A stretch of DNA of 64,000 nt from Gammaproteobacteria bacterium (GCA_025355165.1 JANYAD010000030.1:23854-87853), one strand, 5' to 3'; shown: positions 8,402 to 18,783, counted from the stretch's first letter. The notes: generated by a model from the letters alone, not told the origin. Numbers and translations: made by a program.

Positions 8402-9187
8402 ATGAATCTCGCATTATGGGCTGCCAAAACCGGTCTCGACGCGCAAACCACCCGCATGGCGGTGATCGCCAACAATCTGGCGAACACCAATACAACCGGA
8501 TTTAAGGCGGGCCGCGCTGCGTTTCAGGATCTGATGTATCAAAACATTCGTCAAGTCGGTGCGCAGAGTACCCAGAATACACAATATTCCACCGGCCTTA
8601 CGCTGGGTACCGGGGTGCGCATCGTCGCCACCGAGAAGGACTACACACAGGGCAGTGTGCTACAGACCAAGGGTTCCTTGGACATGTCGGTAAGCGGAAA
8701 AGGATTCCTGCAGATCACTTTGCCGGATGGAACAATTGCATACACGCGCGATGGAAGTTTTTCGCTGGACAATCAAGGCAACGTGGTCACGGCTAGCGGC
8801 TATCCGCTGCAGCCGGCAATCAATATCCCGGCTGGCACGCAATCGGTCACCATCGGCACCGACGGCATTGTGACCGTGACCACGGCAGCTAATGCCAAGG
8901 GCACCCAGGTGGGCCAGATCCAATTGGCCGATTTCATCAATGAGGAAGGGCTGCAGCCCACCGGCAACAACTTGCTGGTCGAATCTGCAGCGAGCGGCTC
9001 CCCGCAGGTCGGCACCGCAGGCACCAACGGCTTGGGCACGATCGCGCAGGGTACCCTGGAGACCTCAAACGTCAATTCCGTGACTGAACTGGTTTCGATG
9101 ATCGAGTGCCAGCGCTCTTACGAGATGAATTCGAAGGCCATCAGCACCACTAATCAGATGCTGCAATACCTCACGACGAATCTATGA
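8402..9187 (+). CDS. flgG: FlgG, distal rod protein
   Basis: A 261-aa distal rod subunit. N-terminal [20 protein letters not shown] and the strongly conserved [20 protein letters not shown] near the C-terminus identify it; family length is about 260. The stop overlaps the start of flgH by 4 bp (ATGA type). No abnormal features. Confidence 0.97.
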   Translation: MNLALWAAKTGLDAQTTRMAVIANNLANTNTTGFKAGRAAFQDLMYQNIRQVGAQSTQNTQYSTGLTLGTGVRIVATEKDYTQGSVLQTKGSLDMSVSGKGFLQITLPDGTIAYTRDGSFSLDNQGNVVTASGYPLQPAINIPAGTQSVTIGTDGIVTVTTAANAKGTQVGQIQLADFINEEGLQPTGNNLLVESAASGSPQVGTAGTNGLGTIAQGTLETSNVNSVTELVSMIECQRSYEMNSKAISTTNQMLQYLTTNL

Positions 9188-9849
9188 TGCGCCCACTCGC
9201 ATTTTTACTGTGTGTCTTCCTGTCGGCATGCGGTCTGCTGCCTGCGAGGCATCATCCGGAGCCGCCGGCCGCGCGCATACTGCCGCCCCCGACGCCGCGC
9301 ACCGACGGCGCCATCTACCAGCAAGGGCAGCAAGTCGAGTTATTCGCGGATCTCAAGGCGCGCCGCGTCGGCGATGTGCTGACCATTCGGTTGACCGAAG
9401 CGACCAACGCCAGCAAGAGCGCGGCCACGAAGACGGCAAAAACAACCTCGGTGAACAATACCGGGCCAACCGTCTTGGGAAGGACCATTACAGCCTCCGG
9501 CGTGCCGATTTTCACAACAACTTTATCCGGTGCAGACAGCTTTGCCGGCGAGGGCTCGAGCACTCAGGGCAACAGCTTGGCCGGCTTTCTCACCGTAACG
9601 GTGACGGACGTGCAGCCGAACGGCAATTTGGTTATCCAAGGCGAGAAGACCTTGAAACTCAATCAGGGCGACGAATTCGTGCGTCTCTCCGGAGTTGTAC
9701 GCACCGCGGACATCGCGACGGACAACACGGTCAGTTCCTCGAAGGTCGCAGACGCGCACATCAGCTACTCGGGCAAGGGTGTCATCGACAGCTCGAACCG
9801 CTTAGGCTGGCTCGCGCGGTTCTTCAATTCCAAATATGCGCCGTATTAG
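9184..9849 (+). CDS. flgH: FlgH, L-ring lipoprotein
   Basis: A 221-aa outer-membrane L-ring protein. A short signal peptide ends in the lipobox LSAC (Cys near residue 16), giving a lipidated N-terminus. The conserved FlgH region follows: [20 protein letters not shown] and later [19 protein letters not shown] and GVVRTADI. The C-terminus ([15 protein letters not shown]) resembles the family end. Translationally coupled to flgG by start/stop overlap. Confidence 0.96.
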   Translation: MMRPLAFLLCVFLSACGLLPARHHPEPPAARILPPPTPRTDGAIYQQGQQVELFADLKARRVGDVLTIRLTEATNASKSAATKTAKTTSVNNTGPTVLGRTITASGVPIFTTTLSGADSFAGEGSSTQGNSLAGFLTVTVTDVQPNGNLVIQGEKTLKLNQGDEFVRLSGVVRTADIATDNTVSSSKVADAHISYSGKGVIDSSNRLGWLARFFNSKYAPY

Positions 9850-9863
9850 AGATGTGTACTTCA

Positions 9864-10970
9864 ATGATTAAACGAATGCTCCGGGCGGTACTGTTTACGG
9901 CGCTGGCTTCATCGCTCGCGCAAGCCGAACGCATCAAGGATATGGCGCAGATCCAGGGTGTGCGCACCAATCAACTCGTCGGCTACGGACTAGTAGTAGG
10001 ACTCGACAGCACCGGCGATCAAACCAGCCAAGCGCCGTTCACAGTGCAATCACTCAACAACATGTTGGCGCAACTGGGTATCACGGTTCCGCCCAATGTG
10101 ACGCCGCAATTGAAAAACGTCGCTGCCGTGGCCGTGCATGCGGTGCTTCCGGCATTCGTCAAGCCCGGCCAAACCATCGATGTCACCGTCAATTCCATCG
10201 CTAACGCCAAAAGTCTTCGTGGCGGATCTCTGTTGGTCACTGCGCTGCACGGACTTGACGGCCAGGTATACGCGATAGCCCAGGGCAATCTTATCGTCAG
10301 CGGATTCGGCGTCGAGGGCACGGACGGCTCGAAGCTCACGGTGAATGTGCCGAGCTCGGGGCGGGTGCCCAATGGCGCTACCGTTGAACGCGCCGTGCCC
10401 TCGCAATTCGGGCAAGGGGATTCAATTACGTTGAATCTAAACGATCCCGATTTCACCACGGCGACGCGCTTGGTTGCGAGCGTGAATAAGGGCATGGGCG
10501 ATGGCATTGCCAGCATCATGGACGGCGCCTCGATCCGCGTGCGAGCGCCGCTCGATATCACGCAGCGGGTGGCGTTTCTGTCCGCGGTGGAAAATCTTGA
10601 AGTAGAACCGGGCGCCGCCTCGGCGAAGGTCATCATCAACTCGCGCACCGGCACGGTCGTTATCAGCAGCCACGTCATCGTGACGCCGGCCGCGGTCTCG
10701 CACGGTTCGCTATCCGTCACCATCAAAGAAGAGCAGAGCGTGAGCCAACCCGCCCCGTTCTCCAAGCTTGGGCAAACAGTGGTGCTCAACAATTCCACCA
10801 TCAAAGTCGATCAAGGATCGAATCGCATGTTCTTGTTCAAACCCGGGGTGGAGCTTGACCAGATCGTGCGCGCGATCAACGATGTGGGCGCCGCTCCAGG
10901 CGATCTGGTCGCGATTCTTGAGGCCCTGAGGGAAGCCGGCGCGCTGCAGGCCGAGCTGGTCGTGATTTAA
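9864..10970 (+). CDS. flgI: FlgI, P-ring protein
   Basis: A 368-aa periplasmic P-ring subunit. The ATG at 9864 gives a clean signal peptide ([20 protein letters not shown], cleavage after AQA) followed by [20 protein letters not shown], the invariant FlgI opening. An ATG at 9852 adds four residues and cannot be excluded. The end ([20 protein letters not shown]) is canonical. It abuts flgJ with no intergenic base. FlgA encoded on the other strand is its assembly chaperone. Confidence 0.96.
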   Translation: MIKRMLRAVLFTALASSLAQAERIKDMAQIQGVRTNQLVGYGLVVGLDSTGDQTSQAPFTVQSLNNMLAQLGITVPPNVTPQLKNVAAVAVHAVLPAFVKPGQTIDVTVNSIANAKSLRGGSLLVTALHGLDGQVYAIAQGNLIVSGFGVEGTDGSKLTVNVPSSGRVPNGATVERAVPSQFGQGDSITLNLNDPDFTTATRLVASVNKGMGDGIASIMDGASIRVRAPLDITQRVAFLSAVENLEVEPGAASAKVIINSRTGTVVISSHVIVTPAAVSHGSLSVTIKEEQSVSQPAPFSKLGQTVVLNNSTIKVDQGSNRMFLFKPGVELDQIVRAINDVGAAPGDLVAILEALREAGALQAELVVI

Positions 10971-11876
10971 ATGGCTACCTTGCCTCCCATCGCCTCGCCC
11001 ATGCAGATCCTCGGCGCCGCACCGGTCGACACCTCGACGGCGTCCACGTACACGGACCTCAATGGGCTGGCCGCCCTGAAGCGCGATCCGAACTCGCCCG
11101 AGGCGATCAGCGCGGCTGCGCAACAAGTTGAAGCATTGTTTCTGCAAATGATGCTGAAGAGCATGCGCGAGGCCAGCGCCGAAGAGGAGACGAGCAGCAA
11201 CGAGATGGGTATGTACCAGGACATGTTCGACAAGCAAGTGGCACTAAGCATCAGTCAACATGCCGATTTAGGCATAAGCCGGTTGTTGAAGCGCCAGCTG
11301 GGCGCCACGCCCACCTCATCCGCGACCCATCTGATGTCAGGCAAACCGAGCGCATCGTATAGCACGACGGATACGGCCCAGGCGTTGCCGACGCCGGCCG
11401 AATTCGTGCATCGCGTGCTCCCCTCAATCCGGCGGGCAGCGAACGAGTTGGGTGTTGATCCGATGGGAATCCTGGCACAAGCTGCGCTGGAAACCGGCTG
11501 GGGGCAGCGCATGCCGCGCAACGCCGATGGCTCGGCGAGCCACAACCTATTTGGCATCAAGGCGGGGGATGAGTGGACCGGGGCGCGGGCGCCGGCCGAC
11601 ACCATGGAGGTGATTAATGGGGTTGCCACCGCACACCGTGTGAGTTTTCGCTCTTACGCCTCGATCGAGCAAAGCATCGGCGATTTCACCAGTCTGCTGA
11701 AGAACTCGCCGCGTTACCGCGACGTTCTTGCGGCCGGGGCTGACAGCGGCGCGTTTGTCGCGCGATTGGGGCGATCCGGCTACGCCACGGATCCCGAATA
11801 CGCGAATAAGTTAAAGCAGATCTTGCGCAGCGACACCCTGCAGTCGGCGTTGGCCCCCCGCACTGCAGCATTATAG
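10971..11876 (+). CDS. flgJ: FlgJ, rod cap with peptidoglycan hydrolase domain
   Basis: A 301-aa bifunctional protein. The N-terminal rod-binding domain (EALFLQMMLKSMREASAEEE, residues about 58-77) caps the growing rod. The C-terminal glucosaminidase-type domain (about 145-295) opens the peptidoglycan layer; its probable catalytic Glu174 lies in LETGWG, followed by SHNLFGIKAG and YATDPEYANKL. The full two-domain form is typical of Gamma/Betaproteobacteria. Last gene before the flgK promoter. Confidence 0.96.
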   Translation: MATLPPIASPMQILGAAPVDTSTASTYTDLNGLAALKRDPNSPEAISAAAQQVEALFLQMMLKSMREASAEEETSSNEMGMYQDMFDKQVALSISQHADLGISRLLKRQLGATPTSSATHLMSGKPSASYSTTDTAQALPTPAEFVHRVLPSIRRAANELGVDPMGILAQAALETGWGQRMPRNADGSASHNLFGIKAGDEWTGARAPADTMEVINGVATAHRVSFRSYASIEQSIGDFTSLLKNSPRYRDVLAAGADSGAFVARLGRSGYATDPEYANKLKQILRSDTLQSALAPRTAAL

Positions 11877-11898
11877 AAATCGCGCTGGTTGCCGATAT
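11872..11898 (+). promoter_or_regulatory. Probable FliA (sigma28) promoter of flgKL
   Basis: TATAGAAA, 11 nt, GCCGATAT: the -10 matches GCCGATAA at 7 of 8 bases at exact spacing; the -35 is weaker. It begins inside the last codons of flgJ and gives a leader of about 33 nt with GGAG before the flgK GTG. Separate late transcription of flgKL is common. Confidence 0.55.
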
Positions 11899-11937
11899 TG
11901 AATCAGCGTTAGCGAAATAAGGCGGCCGGAGAACAAA

Positions 11938-13836
11938 GTGTCAGATGTGTTTGGAATCAGTGTCTCGGCGCTACAGGCGTTTCAAAATGCCATCAACGTC
12001 ACCGCCAACAACGTCGCTAATGCCAGTACGGCGGGCTACGATCGCGAAACTGTCAACCTGACCGAGGCGATACCGCAATCGAATGGCGCCGCGACGGTTG
12101 GCGCCGGCGTCGTCGTCAATGGGATTAGCCGCGCGTTCAGCCAGGCTGCGGCAAATCAGCTGAACACCTCGCAGAGCAGCTTAGGGCAGCTCAATGCGCT
12201 ACAGAGTTACAGCAATCAAATAGACAACCTGTTCGGTACCACGGTGGGTGGTTTGAGCACAGCGCTGCAGAGCTTTTACAACGGGTTTTCCAATGTCGCC
12301 GACGCGCCGACCTCCACTGCGTCACGCCAAGCCCTGCTCGGGCAGGCGCAGGGCGTTGCCAGCAGCTTTCAAAATGCCAGCGGCGAACTGAATTCCCTTA
12401 ATACGGATGTGAATTCCCGCATCAGCAGCGATGTGACTCAGGTCAATTCCATCGCCCAGGCCATCTCCTCGTTGAACGCCCAGGTGGTCACGGGCACGGC
12501 GCAGGCCGGCGGCCAACCGCCCAACGAATTGCTTGATAAGCGCGACCAATTGGTGTCGAACTTGTCGCAGTTGGTCAATGTCACGACCACCACCGATACG
12601 AACGGTGCTCTGAACGTATTCATCGGAAATGGCCAACCCCTGGTGCTCCAGGCGCAAACCCTGAATGTGAGCGTGGTGCCTAACCAATTCAATGCCTCGC
12701 AGCTCGAAATCAGCTCGACCGCATCCGGTGCGGTGATCAGCAATAACATCACTTCCGGGGATTTAGGCGGCTTGCTGGCGGCGCGCTCTCAAGTGATCAA
12801 CCCTGCGTTGAATCAGCTGGGGCAAGTCGCAACCGCCTTCGCTCAGACGATCAACTCCCAACAAGCGCAAGGTTTGGACCTCAGCGGCAATCTGGGTGCC
12901 AACATTTTCTCCGTGGGCGCGCCGCTCGCGACTGGATCATCGGCAAATACCGACGCGGTAACCGCAAGCGTGTCGGTGAGTCCGAACGGACTAGGCGCGC
13001 TTACCGCCAATGATTACATCCTGTCCTTCATGGGCGGTACGCCAAAATTGACCAATACTGCCGACGGCACCAGTGTGACGCCGGCGGGCGCAGGCACGGT
13101 CGCAAGCCCGTACACGGCCGCAGGCATCTCCATCGTACTGTCGGGTGCAGCGTCGAACGGCGATCAATTCCTGGTGCGGCCCACCGCAACGGCTGCCTCG
13201 AGTCTGCAGGTCGTTTTGAGCAACCCCGCGCAAATCGCCGCGGCCGGCGCCATCAAGACCGCCGCAGCGGCCACCAACGGCGGTGCCGCCATCATCAGTT
13301 CTGGAACCGTGCTGAACTCGGCCAACCCGAATTTACTGACGCCCGCCACCATCACCTTCGCCAATCCGCCGACCAGCTATGCGATCAACGGCGGTGCGCC
13401 GGTGGCCTATGTCAGCGGCGGCAACATCGCGGTGAACGGTTGGCAGGTGCAGATCAGCGGCACGCCGGCCAGCGGCGATTCTTTTACCATCGGCAGCAAC
13501 GCCGGCGGCACGGGCGATAACCGCAATGCTCTGGCCGCAGCCAATCAACAAAATGTCGGTGTTTTGCAAAACGGCACCACCAGCATCAACGGCGGGGTCA
13601 GCGCGTTGATCACCGGCCTCGGCAGTCATGCGCAGCAGATAAATACCGCGCAGGCCGCGCAGGCCGCGGTCAATACTCAAGCTCAGAGTGCGGTGCAGTC
13701 TAAAAGCGGCGTGAATCTGGATGAGGAGGCAGCCGCTTTGCTGCAATGGCAGCAAGCCTACCAGGCAGCTGCGCATGCCTTGACCATAGGCGCCAGTTTG
13801 TTCACGACATTGATCAATGCGGTAAATGGACGATAG
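11938..13836 (+). CDS. flgK: FlgK, hook-filament junction protein 1
   Basis: A 632-aa junction protein between hook and filament, starting at GTG with GGAG upstream. The N-terminal D0/D1 block (ITANNVANASTAGYDRETVNL-like, residues about 20-40) and DKRDQLVSNLSQLVNV are FlgK hallmarks. The C-terminal helices (SGVNLDEEAAALLQWQQAYQ, ending near SLFTTLINAVNG) are intact. The middle (about 330-530) is Ala/Gly/Thr-rich and variable. Exported with FlgN as chaperone. flgL follows after 12 bp. Confidence 0.96.
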   Translation: MSDVFGISVSALQAFQNAINVTANNVANASTAGYDRETVNLTEAIPQSNGAATVGAGVVVNGISRAFSQAAANQLNTSQSSLGQLNALQSYSNQIDNLFGTTVGGLSTALQSFYNGFSNVADAPTSTASRQALLGQAQGVASSFQNASGELNSLNTDVNSRISSDVTQVNSIAQAISSLNAQVVTGTAQAGGQPPNELLDKRDQLVSNLSQLVNVTTTTDTNGALNVFIGNGQPLVLQAQTLNVSVVPNQFNASQLEISSTASGAVISNNITSGDLGGLLAARSQVINPALNQLGQVATAFAQTINSQQAQGLDLSGNLGANIFSVGAPLATGSSANTDAVTASVSVSPNGLGALTANDYILSFMGGTPKLTNTADGTSVTPAGAGTVASPYTAAGISIVLSGAASNGDQFLVRPTATAASSLQVVLSNPAQIAAAGAIKTAAAATNGGAAIISSGTVLNSANPNLLTPATITFANPPTSYAINGGAPVAYVSGGNIAVNGWQVQISGTPASGDSFTIGSNAGGTGDNRNALAAANQQNVGVLQNGTTSINGGVSALITGLGSHAQQINTAQAAQAAVNTQAQSAVQSKSGVNLDEEAAALLQWQQAYQAAAHALTIGASLFTTLINAVNGR

Positions 13837-13848
13837 GAGACTGCACCC

Positions 13849-15036
13849 ATGCGCGTTACACAATTTCTCGATCAAACGCAGTTTCTGACGTCGATCGGCG
13901 CGCTCGAATCGAGCATCGCTCAGACGCAGAATCAAATGGGCAGCGGTGTTCAGTTCACGACGGCGTCCGAAAATCCCACCGCCGCGGGCAGCGTGAACAA
14001 TTACAAACAGGCCTTAGCGCAAAGCCAGCAATACGGCACCAACGCCTCCAGCGCGCAAACGAATCTGAGTGCCGAGGACAACACAATAGCGCAGGTGCAG
14101 GCTCAGTTGCAGACCCTGCGAGGTTTGGCGCTACAAGCCAATAACGGCACCTTGACCAACAGCAATCGAGCGGCGATCGCGACGCAAGCGGTGCAGATCC
14201 AAAACAGCTTATTGGCGCTCGCGAATACCCAAAACGGTAACGGCGAATACATCTTCGGGGGTTTTGCCACGCAAACCCAGCCCTTCACCTTGAGTGCCAC
14301 GGGTGCGGCCTACAACGGAGATCAAGGTCAGCGCCAGGTACAAATCGCCGCAGGGCAGACCGTGGCCGACGGCGATAACGGCAATACGGTTTTCAATCAA
14401 ATCAAGACCGGCAACGGCATTTTCAGCGTTGCCTCTGCAGCGATCAACACAGGATCGGGAATCGTGGGTGCGACCACGGTGTCGAACGCCGCAGCCTATA
14501 ATGGCTCCACTTACGCCATCAATTTCACCGCGCCGGGTACCTACCAAGTGGTGCAAGGCGCGACCGTGGTCAGCGCGGGCACGTATACCGACGGCGGCAC
14601 GATTGCATTTAACGGGATTCAAGTCACCTTAACCGGGCAGCCCGCGGCAGGGGATTCATTCAGCGTCGCGCCGAGCTCAAATCAAAGCCTGTTCACGACC
14701 GTGCAGAATTTGGTGAGTGCATTGCAAACCGGCGTCGTCTCGTCCTCTTCGAGCAGTTTGAACAACTCGATCGGCAGCGCCATCAATAATATCGATCAGG
14801 CGCTCGCTCAGACTTCCACTGTGCGCGCCAGCATCGGCGGACGCCTCAACACCATCACCACCCAACAATCGGTCGCTGGCACTCAGCAAGTACAATTGCA
14901 ACAGTCGATATCGACGCTGCAGAGCCTGGATTACGCAAGCGCAATCACCACACTGACCCAGCAGAATACGACTCTAAGCGCCGCGCTCCAGGCCTATAAC
15001 CTTACCAAAGGCTTGTCGCTGTTCAAATTTTTCTAA
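13849..15036 (+). CDS. flgL: FlgL, hook-filament junction protein 3
   Basis: A 395-aa junction protein. N-terminal flagellin-like helix (MGSGVQFTTASENPTAAGSV, residues about 30-49; QLQTLRGLALQANNGTL) and GEYIFGGFATQTQPF are characteristic of FlgL. The C-terminal helix (STLQSLDYASAITTLTQQNT) is also flagellin-like. The last four bases overlap the 3' end of slyD on the opposite strand, so the two genes converge with no space for a terminator between them. Confidence 0.95.
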   Translation: MRVTQFLDQTQFLTSIGALESSIAQTQNQMGSGVQFTTASENPTAAGSVNNYKQALAQSQQYGTNASSAQTNLSAEDNTIAQVQAQLQTLRGLALQANNGTLTNSNRAAIATQAVQIQNSLLALANTQNGNGEYIFGGFATQTQPFTLSATGAAYNGDQGQRQVQIAAGQTVADGDNGNTVFNQIKTGNGIFSVASAAINTGSGIVGATTVSNAAAYNGSTYAINFTAPGTYQVVQGATVVSAGTYTDGGTIAFNGIQVTLTGQPAAGDSFSVAPSSNQSLFTTVQNLVSALQTGVVSSSSSSLNNSIGSAINNIDQALAQTSTVRASIGGRLNTITTQQSVAGTQQVQLQQSISTLQSLDYASAITTLTQQNTTLSAALQAYNLTKGLSLFKFF

Positions 15037-15515
15037 TGATGGTGGCCGCCGGCGCCATGCACGTGGCCGTGCTCCAATTCCTCCGCGGTCGCATCGCGTA
15101 CTGATACGACCTGCACATCAAAATGCAGGGTCTTAGCAGCCAGAGGATGGTTTCCGTCGAGCGTCACCATATCGCCCATGACACCCGTTACGGTGAAAAG
15201 ACGCATGCCATCCGCGGTTTGCGCCTGGAATTGCATGCCTTTCTTGATTTCTCCCGAGCCTTGCAAGGAGCGCTTCGGCACCCGTTGGATCAAGGCCTGA
15301 TCAAATTCGCCGTAGCCTTCGGCCGGTTGCACCGACACTGCGATGCTGCTGCCGTCCTGCTTGCCCTCCAGGGCCTTTTCCAAGCCTGACACCAGGTTGC
15401 CGTGGCCTTGAATGTAGGCCAGCGGCTCACCGCCCGCCGAGCTGTCTATCACGCCGCCGGCATCGTCCTTGAGGGTGTAATGAATGAGTACGACTTTGTC
15501 TGCAGAAATTTCCAC
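15033..15515 (-). CDS. slyD: SlyD-like FKBP-type peptidyl-prolyl isomerase
   Basis: Cytoplasmic prolyl isomerase/chaperone. From the GTG at 15515 (VEISADKVVLIHYTLKDDAG) it is 160 aa; GGAG stands 8 nt upstream, which favours this over a TTG at 15563 that overlaps the rimO stop. The FKBP core (residues about 1-65 and 115-145) is split by the insert-in-flap domain holding PAEGYGEFDQALIQRVPK. The tail is His-rich (HGHVHGAGGHHH), consistent with SlyD nickel/zinc binding. It follows rimO at 44 bp on the same strand. Confidence 0.92.
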   Translation of the reverse strand: MEISADKVVLIHYTLKDDAGGVIDSSAGGEPLAYIQGHGNLVSGLEKALEGKQDGSSIAVSVQPAEGYGEFDQALIQRVPKRSLQGSGEIKKGMQFQAQTADGMRLFTVTGVMGDMVTLDGNHPLAAKTLHFDVQVVSVRDATAEELEHGHVHGAGGHHH

Positions 15516-15559
15516 GGGATTATCTCCGAAAGGGGTGCCGGGCACCGGGTTAACAACAG

Positions 15560-16909
15560 TCAATTAGGGACAATCAATCGCGCTTCAAGGTCGTAGGCAC
15601 CGGCCGCCGTGATCTGCACGTCCACCAGGGAGCCTACCGACAGGGCGCGGCCGGCACGGCGCGCGCCGGCGATACGTACGGTTCCGTCGATTTCAGGGGC
15701 ATCACTGCTCGAGCGCCCGATGGCAACATCACCCTCGATGCGGTCGATGAGCACAGGCATGTTTCGGCCGATCTTCGCCTTGAGCCGCTCAGCGCTGATC
15801 TCGGCAGCGAGTTCCATGAAGCGAGCGCGGCGTTCGGCTTTCAGCTCTGCAGGAACCGGCGTTTCCTTCAGCGCATTGGCGGCGGCGCCCTCCACGGGCG
15901 AGTATTCGAAGCAGCCCACCCGATCGAGTCGCGCCACGCGTAGCCAGCCGAGCAACTCTTCGAAATCCTGTTCGGTTTCACCGGGGAATCCGACAATGAA
16001 CGTGCTCCGTATCGTGATATCCGGCACCACGCACCGCCAAGCGGCGATACGCTCCAGGGTGTTTTCAGCAGCCGCCGGCCGCTTCATCAATTTCAAGATG
16101 CGTGCGCTCGCGTGCTGGAAAGGGATGTCCAGATAGGGCAGCACTTTAGCTTGCGCCATCAGTTCAATGACTTGATCGACGTGCGGATAGGGATATACAT
16201 AGTGCAGGCGGATCCAAACGCCCAGTTCGCCGAGGGCAGCGCACAAGTCATAGAAGCGCGCGCGGCGATCTGCATCGCGCCAAGGTTGTGCCGCGTACTT
16301 CAAATCCACACCGTAAGCGCTCGTGTCCTGCGAAATGACCAGGATTTCCTTGACGCCGGCGCGGACCAGCCGTTCGGCTTCGCGAAGTACCTCGCCGATG
16401 GGCCGGCTGACCAGGTCTCCGCGCATCGAGGGAATGATGCAAAAGCTGCAGCGATGGTTGCAGCCTTCGGAAATTTTCAAGTAAGCATAGTGCCGCGGCG
16501 TGAGCTTGATGCCCTGCTCAGGCACCAGGTCGAGAAACGGTTCATGTTTCGCGGGCAGGTATTCATGCACGGCTGCGAGGACTTCCTCATAGCGTTGCGG
16601 GCCGGTGATTTTGAGCACCTGAGGGTGGCGGGCCAGAATTTTTTGCGGCTGAGCGCCCAAGCACCCGGTCACGATAACCCGGCCATTCTCCGCCAAGGCC
16701 TCGCCGATGGCATCCAACGACTCATCCACCGCGGCATCAATGAAGCCGCAGGTATTCACCAACACGAGGTCGGCTGCAGCATAACTGGCCGCCACCTCGT
16801 AGCCTTCGGCGCGCAGGCGCGTCAGGATACGTTCGGAATCGACCAGTGCTTTGGGGCAGCCTAAGCTGACAAAGCCCACTTTAGGGCTTTTGCGTTTGAC
16901 GGATTTCAC
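15560..16909 (-). CDS. rimO: RimO, ribosomal protein S12 (Asp) methylthiotransferase
   Basis: Radical-SAM methylthiotransferase that modifies a conserved aspartate of ribosomal protein S12. The protein is 449 aa. The N-terminal MTTase domain has cluster cysteines C18, C54 and C83; the radical-SAM motif is CNHRCSFC (C150, C154, C157). A C-terminal TRAM-type domain follows ([20 protein letters not shown] region). The motif [15 protein letters not shown] is diagnostic of RimO rather than MiaB. Housekeeping gene between two flagellar operons, divergent from fliC. Confidence 0.96.
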   Translation of the reverse strand: MKSVKRKSPKVGFVSLGCPKALVDSERILTRLRAEGYEVAASYAAADLVLVNTCGFIDAAVDESLDAIGEALAENGRVIVTGCLGAQPQKILARHPQVLKITGPQRYEEVLAAVHEYLPAKHEPFLDLVPEQGIKLTPRHYAYLKISEGCNHRCSFCIIPSMRGDLVSRPIGEVLREAERLVRAGVKEILVISQDTSAYGVDLKYAAQPWRDADRRARFYDLCAALGELGVWIRLHYVYPYPHVDQVIELMAQAKVLPYLDIPFQHASARILKLMKRPAAAENTLERIAAWRCVVPDITIRSTFIVGFPGETEQDFEELLGWLRVARLDRVGCFEYSPVEGAAANALKETPVPAELKAERRARFMELAAEISAERLKAKIGRNMPVLIDRIEGDVAIGRSSSDAPEIDGTVRIAGARRAGRALSVGSLVDVQITAAGAYDLEARLIVPN

Positions 16910-16933
16910 GCTATTTCAAGGATGGCGGGTTGC

Positions 16934-16951
16934 GGAGTAAAATTGTACTCC
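16934..16951. repeat. Short inverted repeat between rimO and fliC
   Basis: GGAGTA, 6-nt spacer (AAATTG), TACTCC: a perfect 6-bp dyad 25 bp upstream of the rimO ATG. The position would suit an operator or leader hairpin for rimO, but nothing else identifies it. Confidence 0.3.
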
Positions 16952-16967
16952 AAAACCAGGTTTCCCG

Positions 16968-16975
16968 GCCGATAA
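16968..16975 (+). promoter_or_regulatory. Isolated FliA -10-like box upstream of fliC
   Basis: An exact GCCGATAA, the FliA -10 consensus, but with no good -35 at 11-nt spacing (TCCAAAAC instead of TAAAGTTT). It could be a second, distal fliC start giving a leader of about 225 nt, or chance. Confidence 0.3.
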
Positions 16976-17088
16976 GAACTCGACAGCGGTCAACCGCCCC
17001 AGCGGCGTCCCATTCCTGCGTCAAATGGATTTCGCAAATTTTGCGACTTGGCGCAAACAAAAGTTAACCCACGAATCGCCCGGCCCGC

Positions 17089-17116
17089 TCAAGAAACCAC
17101 CCCCCCTGTCCGATAA
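17089..17116 (+). promoter_or_regulatory. Probable FliA (sigma28) promoter of fliC
   Basis: TCAAGAAA, 12 nt, TCCGATAA. The -10 differs from GCCGATAA at one base; the spacer is one longer than the E. coli consensus, and the -35 begins with TCAAG as in several Pseudomonas/Vibrio FliA sites (from memory). The expected leader is about 85 nt and ends in CAGGAG before the fliC ATG. Confidence 0.6.
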
Positions 17117-17208
17117 ACACTTTGAATGTGTCACCGGTCCGCCCGCAGTGGGCAAAGTGAACACATAGGGCCTAAGAGGGCCGGTGGTTAAACTTTCAGG
17201 AGTCATCA

Positions 17209-18783
17209 ATGTCACTAGTTCTAAATACCAATATCAACTCGCTGAACGCGCAGAACAATCTGGCGGGTTCGCAAGCCACATTGTCACAGGCCTTACAGCG
17301 CCTCTCTTCGGGTTTGCGCATCAACAGCGCCGCGGACGATGCCGCGGGTCTCGCAATCAGCCAGCAATTCACCACGCAGATCAACGGCACCAATCAGGCC
17401 GTTCACAATGCGAACGATGCCGTGTCGGAAGCGCAAACTACAGCAGGCGCGCTGAACACCATCGTCAACAACCTGCAGAGCATTCGTACCTTGGCGGTGG
17501 AATCGGCCAACGGCTCGAACAGCGCCTCTGACCGTGCTGCTCTCAACAACCAAGTGCAGCAGCAGATTGAGGAAATCACGCAGATTGCCCAGCAAACCAC
17601 GTTCAACGGTTTGAACGTGCTCAACGGCTCAAGCGGCACGACCGTATATCAAGTCGGCGCCAATGTCGGCAACACAATTGCCGTCAGCCTGCAGCAGGGC
17701 GTGGCTTCCAACCAGATCGGTCAGTTCTCAACGCAAAGCGGAACTGCGGTCACCAATGGCACGTTGTCGGGCACTTCGACGGTGACAATCGGCGACGGCA
17801 CCTCCACGGTGACGGTCGGTCCGACTGCCAGTTTTGTAGGCTCAACGGTTTACCAGGGCGCAAGCTCGGCGTATGCCAAAGCAGGTGCCGTCAACGGTGC
17901 CGGGTTGCAGGGGCTCACCGCGAGCGCCTCGACCAGTGCGGTTGACAACACCGCGTTCTCAACCGTTTCCGGCGGAACCAACGGTGCCGGCAGCACGGGT
18001 GCCACGGCCAGCACGTACAATCTGAGCATCAATGGCACGGCCATTTTCTCAGGCTCGGGCAATGTCGGCGTCGGCCAGACTTTGACCAGCGCGGCAGTCG
18101 CTGCGCAGGTCAATCTGTTCTCGGGAACCACGGGTGTCACAGCTTCGGTCAACACCAACGCCGCCAACGGCACGGTGGGCGCAGTGGTCCTCAGCAACAC
18201 CGACGGTAGCGACATCATTACCACGCAGGCGGTCACTCTAGGCATCGCGGGAAGCACCGGCGGTGCGGCAGGCGTGGCAGGCGCAGGCACCGGCCTCGGC
18301 ACCACCTTGGCGACCGGCGGCACGGGCTCCACGCTCACGGGCAAGGTTACCTTGACAGATTCTAAGCCGGTCACCATCACGGACGTCGGCACGGCCGGCG
18401 GCGCTGTGACTCTGGGATTCGTCAGCGGCAGTGCGACGGCATTGAGTTCGACGGCTTCGGGGGCGACTGCGACATTGGCCAACCAAAACGTACTGACGGT
18501 TGCTGGCGCGAACAGCACCATCTCCTCGGTCGACGCGGCACTGGCTACGGTCAGCGCTTTTCAGAGCCAATTGGGCGCGATCCAGAATCGCTTCACGGCA
18601 GCGGTCGGCAACTTGCAGTCAACGGCACAGAACCTGACTCAGTCGCGCAGCACCATTCAGGATGCCGATTTTGCCGCGGAAACGGCGAAGTTGACACAGT
18701 CCAACGTGTTGCAACAAGCGGGTATCTCGGTGTTGGCGCAGTCCAACCAACAGCCCCAGCTGATTCTCAAACTTTTGGCGTAA
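17209..18783 (+). CDS. fliC: FliC, flagellin
   Basis: A 524-aa filament subunit. The N-terminal D0/D1 region (residues 1 to about 175) carries NTNINSLNAQNNL, RLSSGLRINSAADDAAGLAI and IQSIRTLAVESANG-like sequence. The C-terminal D1/D0 (about 435-524) carries SRSTIQDADFAAETAKLTQS and VLAQSNQQPQLILKLL. The middle is Gly/Ala/Thr/Ser-rich with many small repeats and forms the surface-exposed variable domains; it accounts for the length. Only one flagellin gene is in this window. The AGGAG ribosome-binding site is close to the ATG. flaG, fliD and fliS follow. Confidence 0.96.
   Translation: MSLVLNTNINSLNAQNNLAGSQATLSQALQRLSSGLRINSAADDAAGLAISQQFTTQINGTNQAVHNANDAVSEAQTTAGALNTIVNNLQSIRTLAVESANGSNSASDRAALNNQVQQQIEEITQIAQQTTFNGLNVLNGSSGTTVYQVGANVGNTIAVSLQQGVASNQIGQFSTQSGTAVTNGTLSGTSTVTIGDGTSTVTVGPTASFVGSTVYQGASSAYAKAGAVNGAGLQGLTASASTSAVDNTAFSTVSGGTNGAGSTGATASTYNLSINGTAIFSGSGNVGVGQTLTSAAVAAQVNLFSGTTGVTASVNTNAANGTVGAVVLSNTDGSDIITTQAVTLGIAGSTGGAAGVAGAGTGLGTTLATGGTGSTLTGKVTLTDSKPVTITDVGTAGGAVTLGFVSGSATALSSTASGATATLANQNVLTVAGANSTISSVDAALATVSAFQSQLGAIQNRFTAAVGNLQSTAQNLTQSRSTIQDADFAAETAKLTQSNVLQQAGISVLAQSNQQPQLILKLLA

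Noticed and set aside
10019-10804. Minus-strand frame of 261 aa in flgI
   Set aside because: Shadow of flgI, whose protein is canonical end to end.
17850-18521. Minus-strand frame of 223 aa in the middle of fliC
   Set aside because: Low-complexity Val/Pro/Ala sequence opposite the variable flagellin domain; no start signals.
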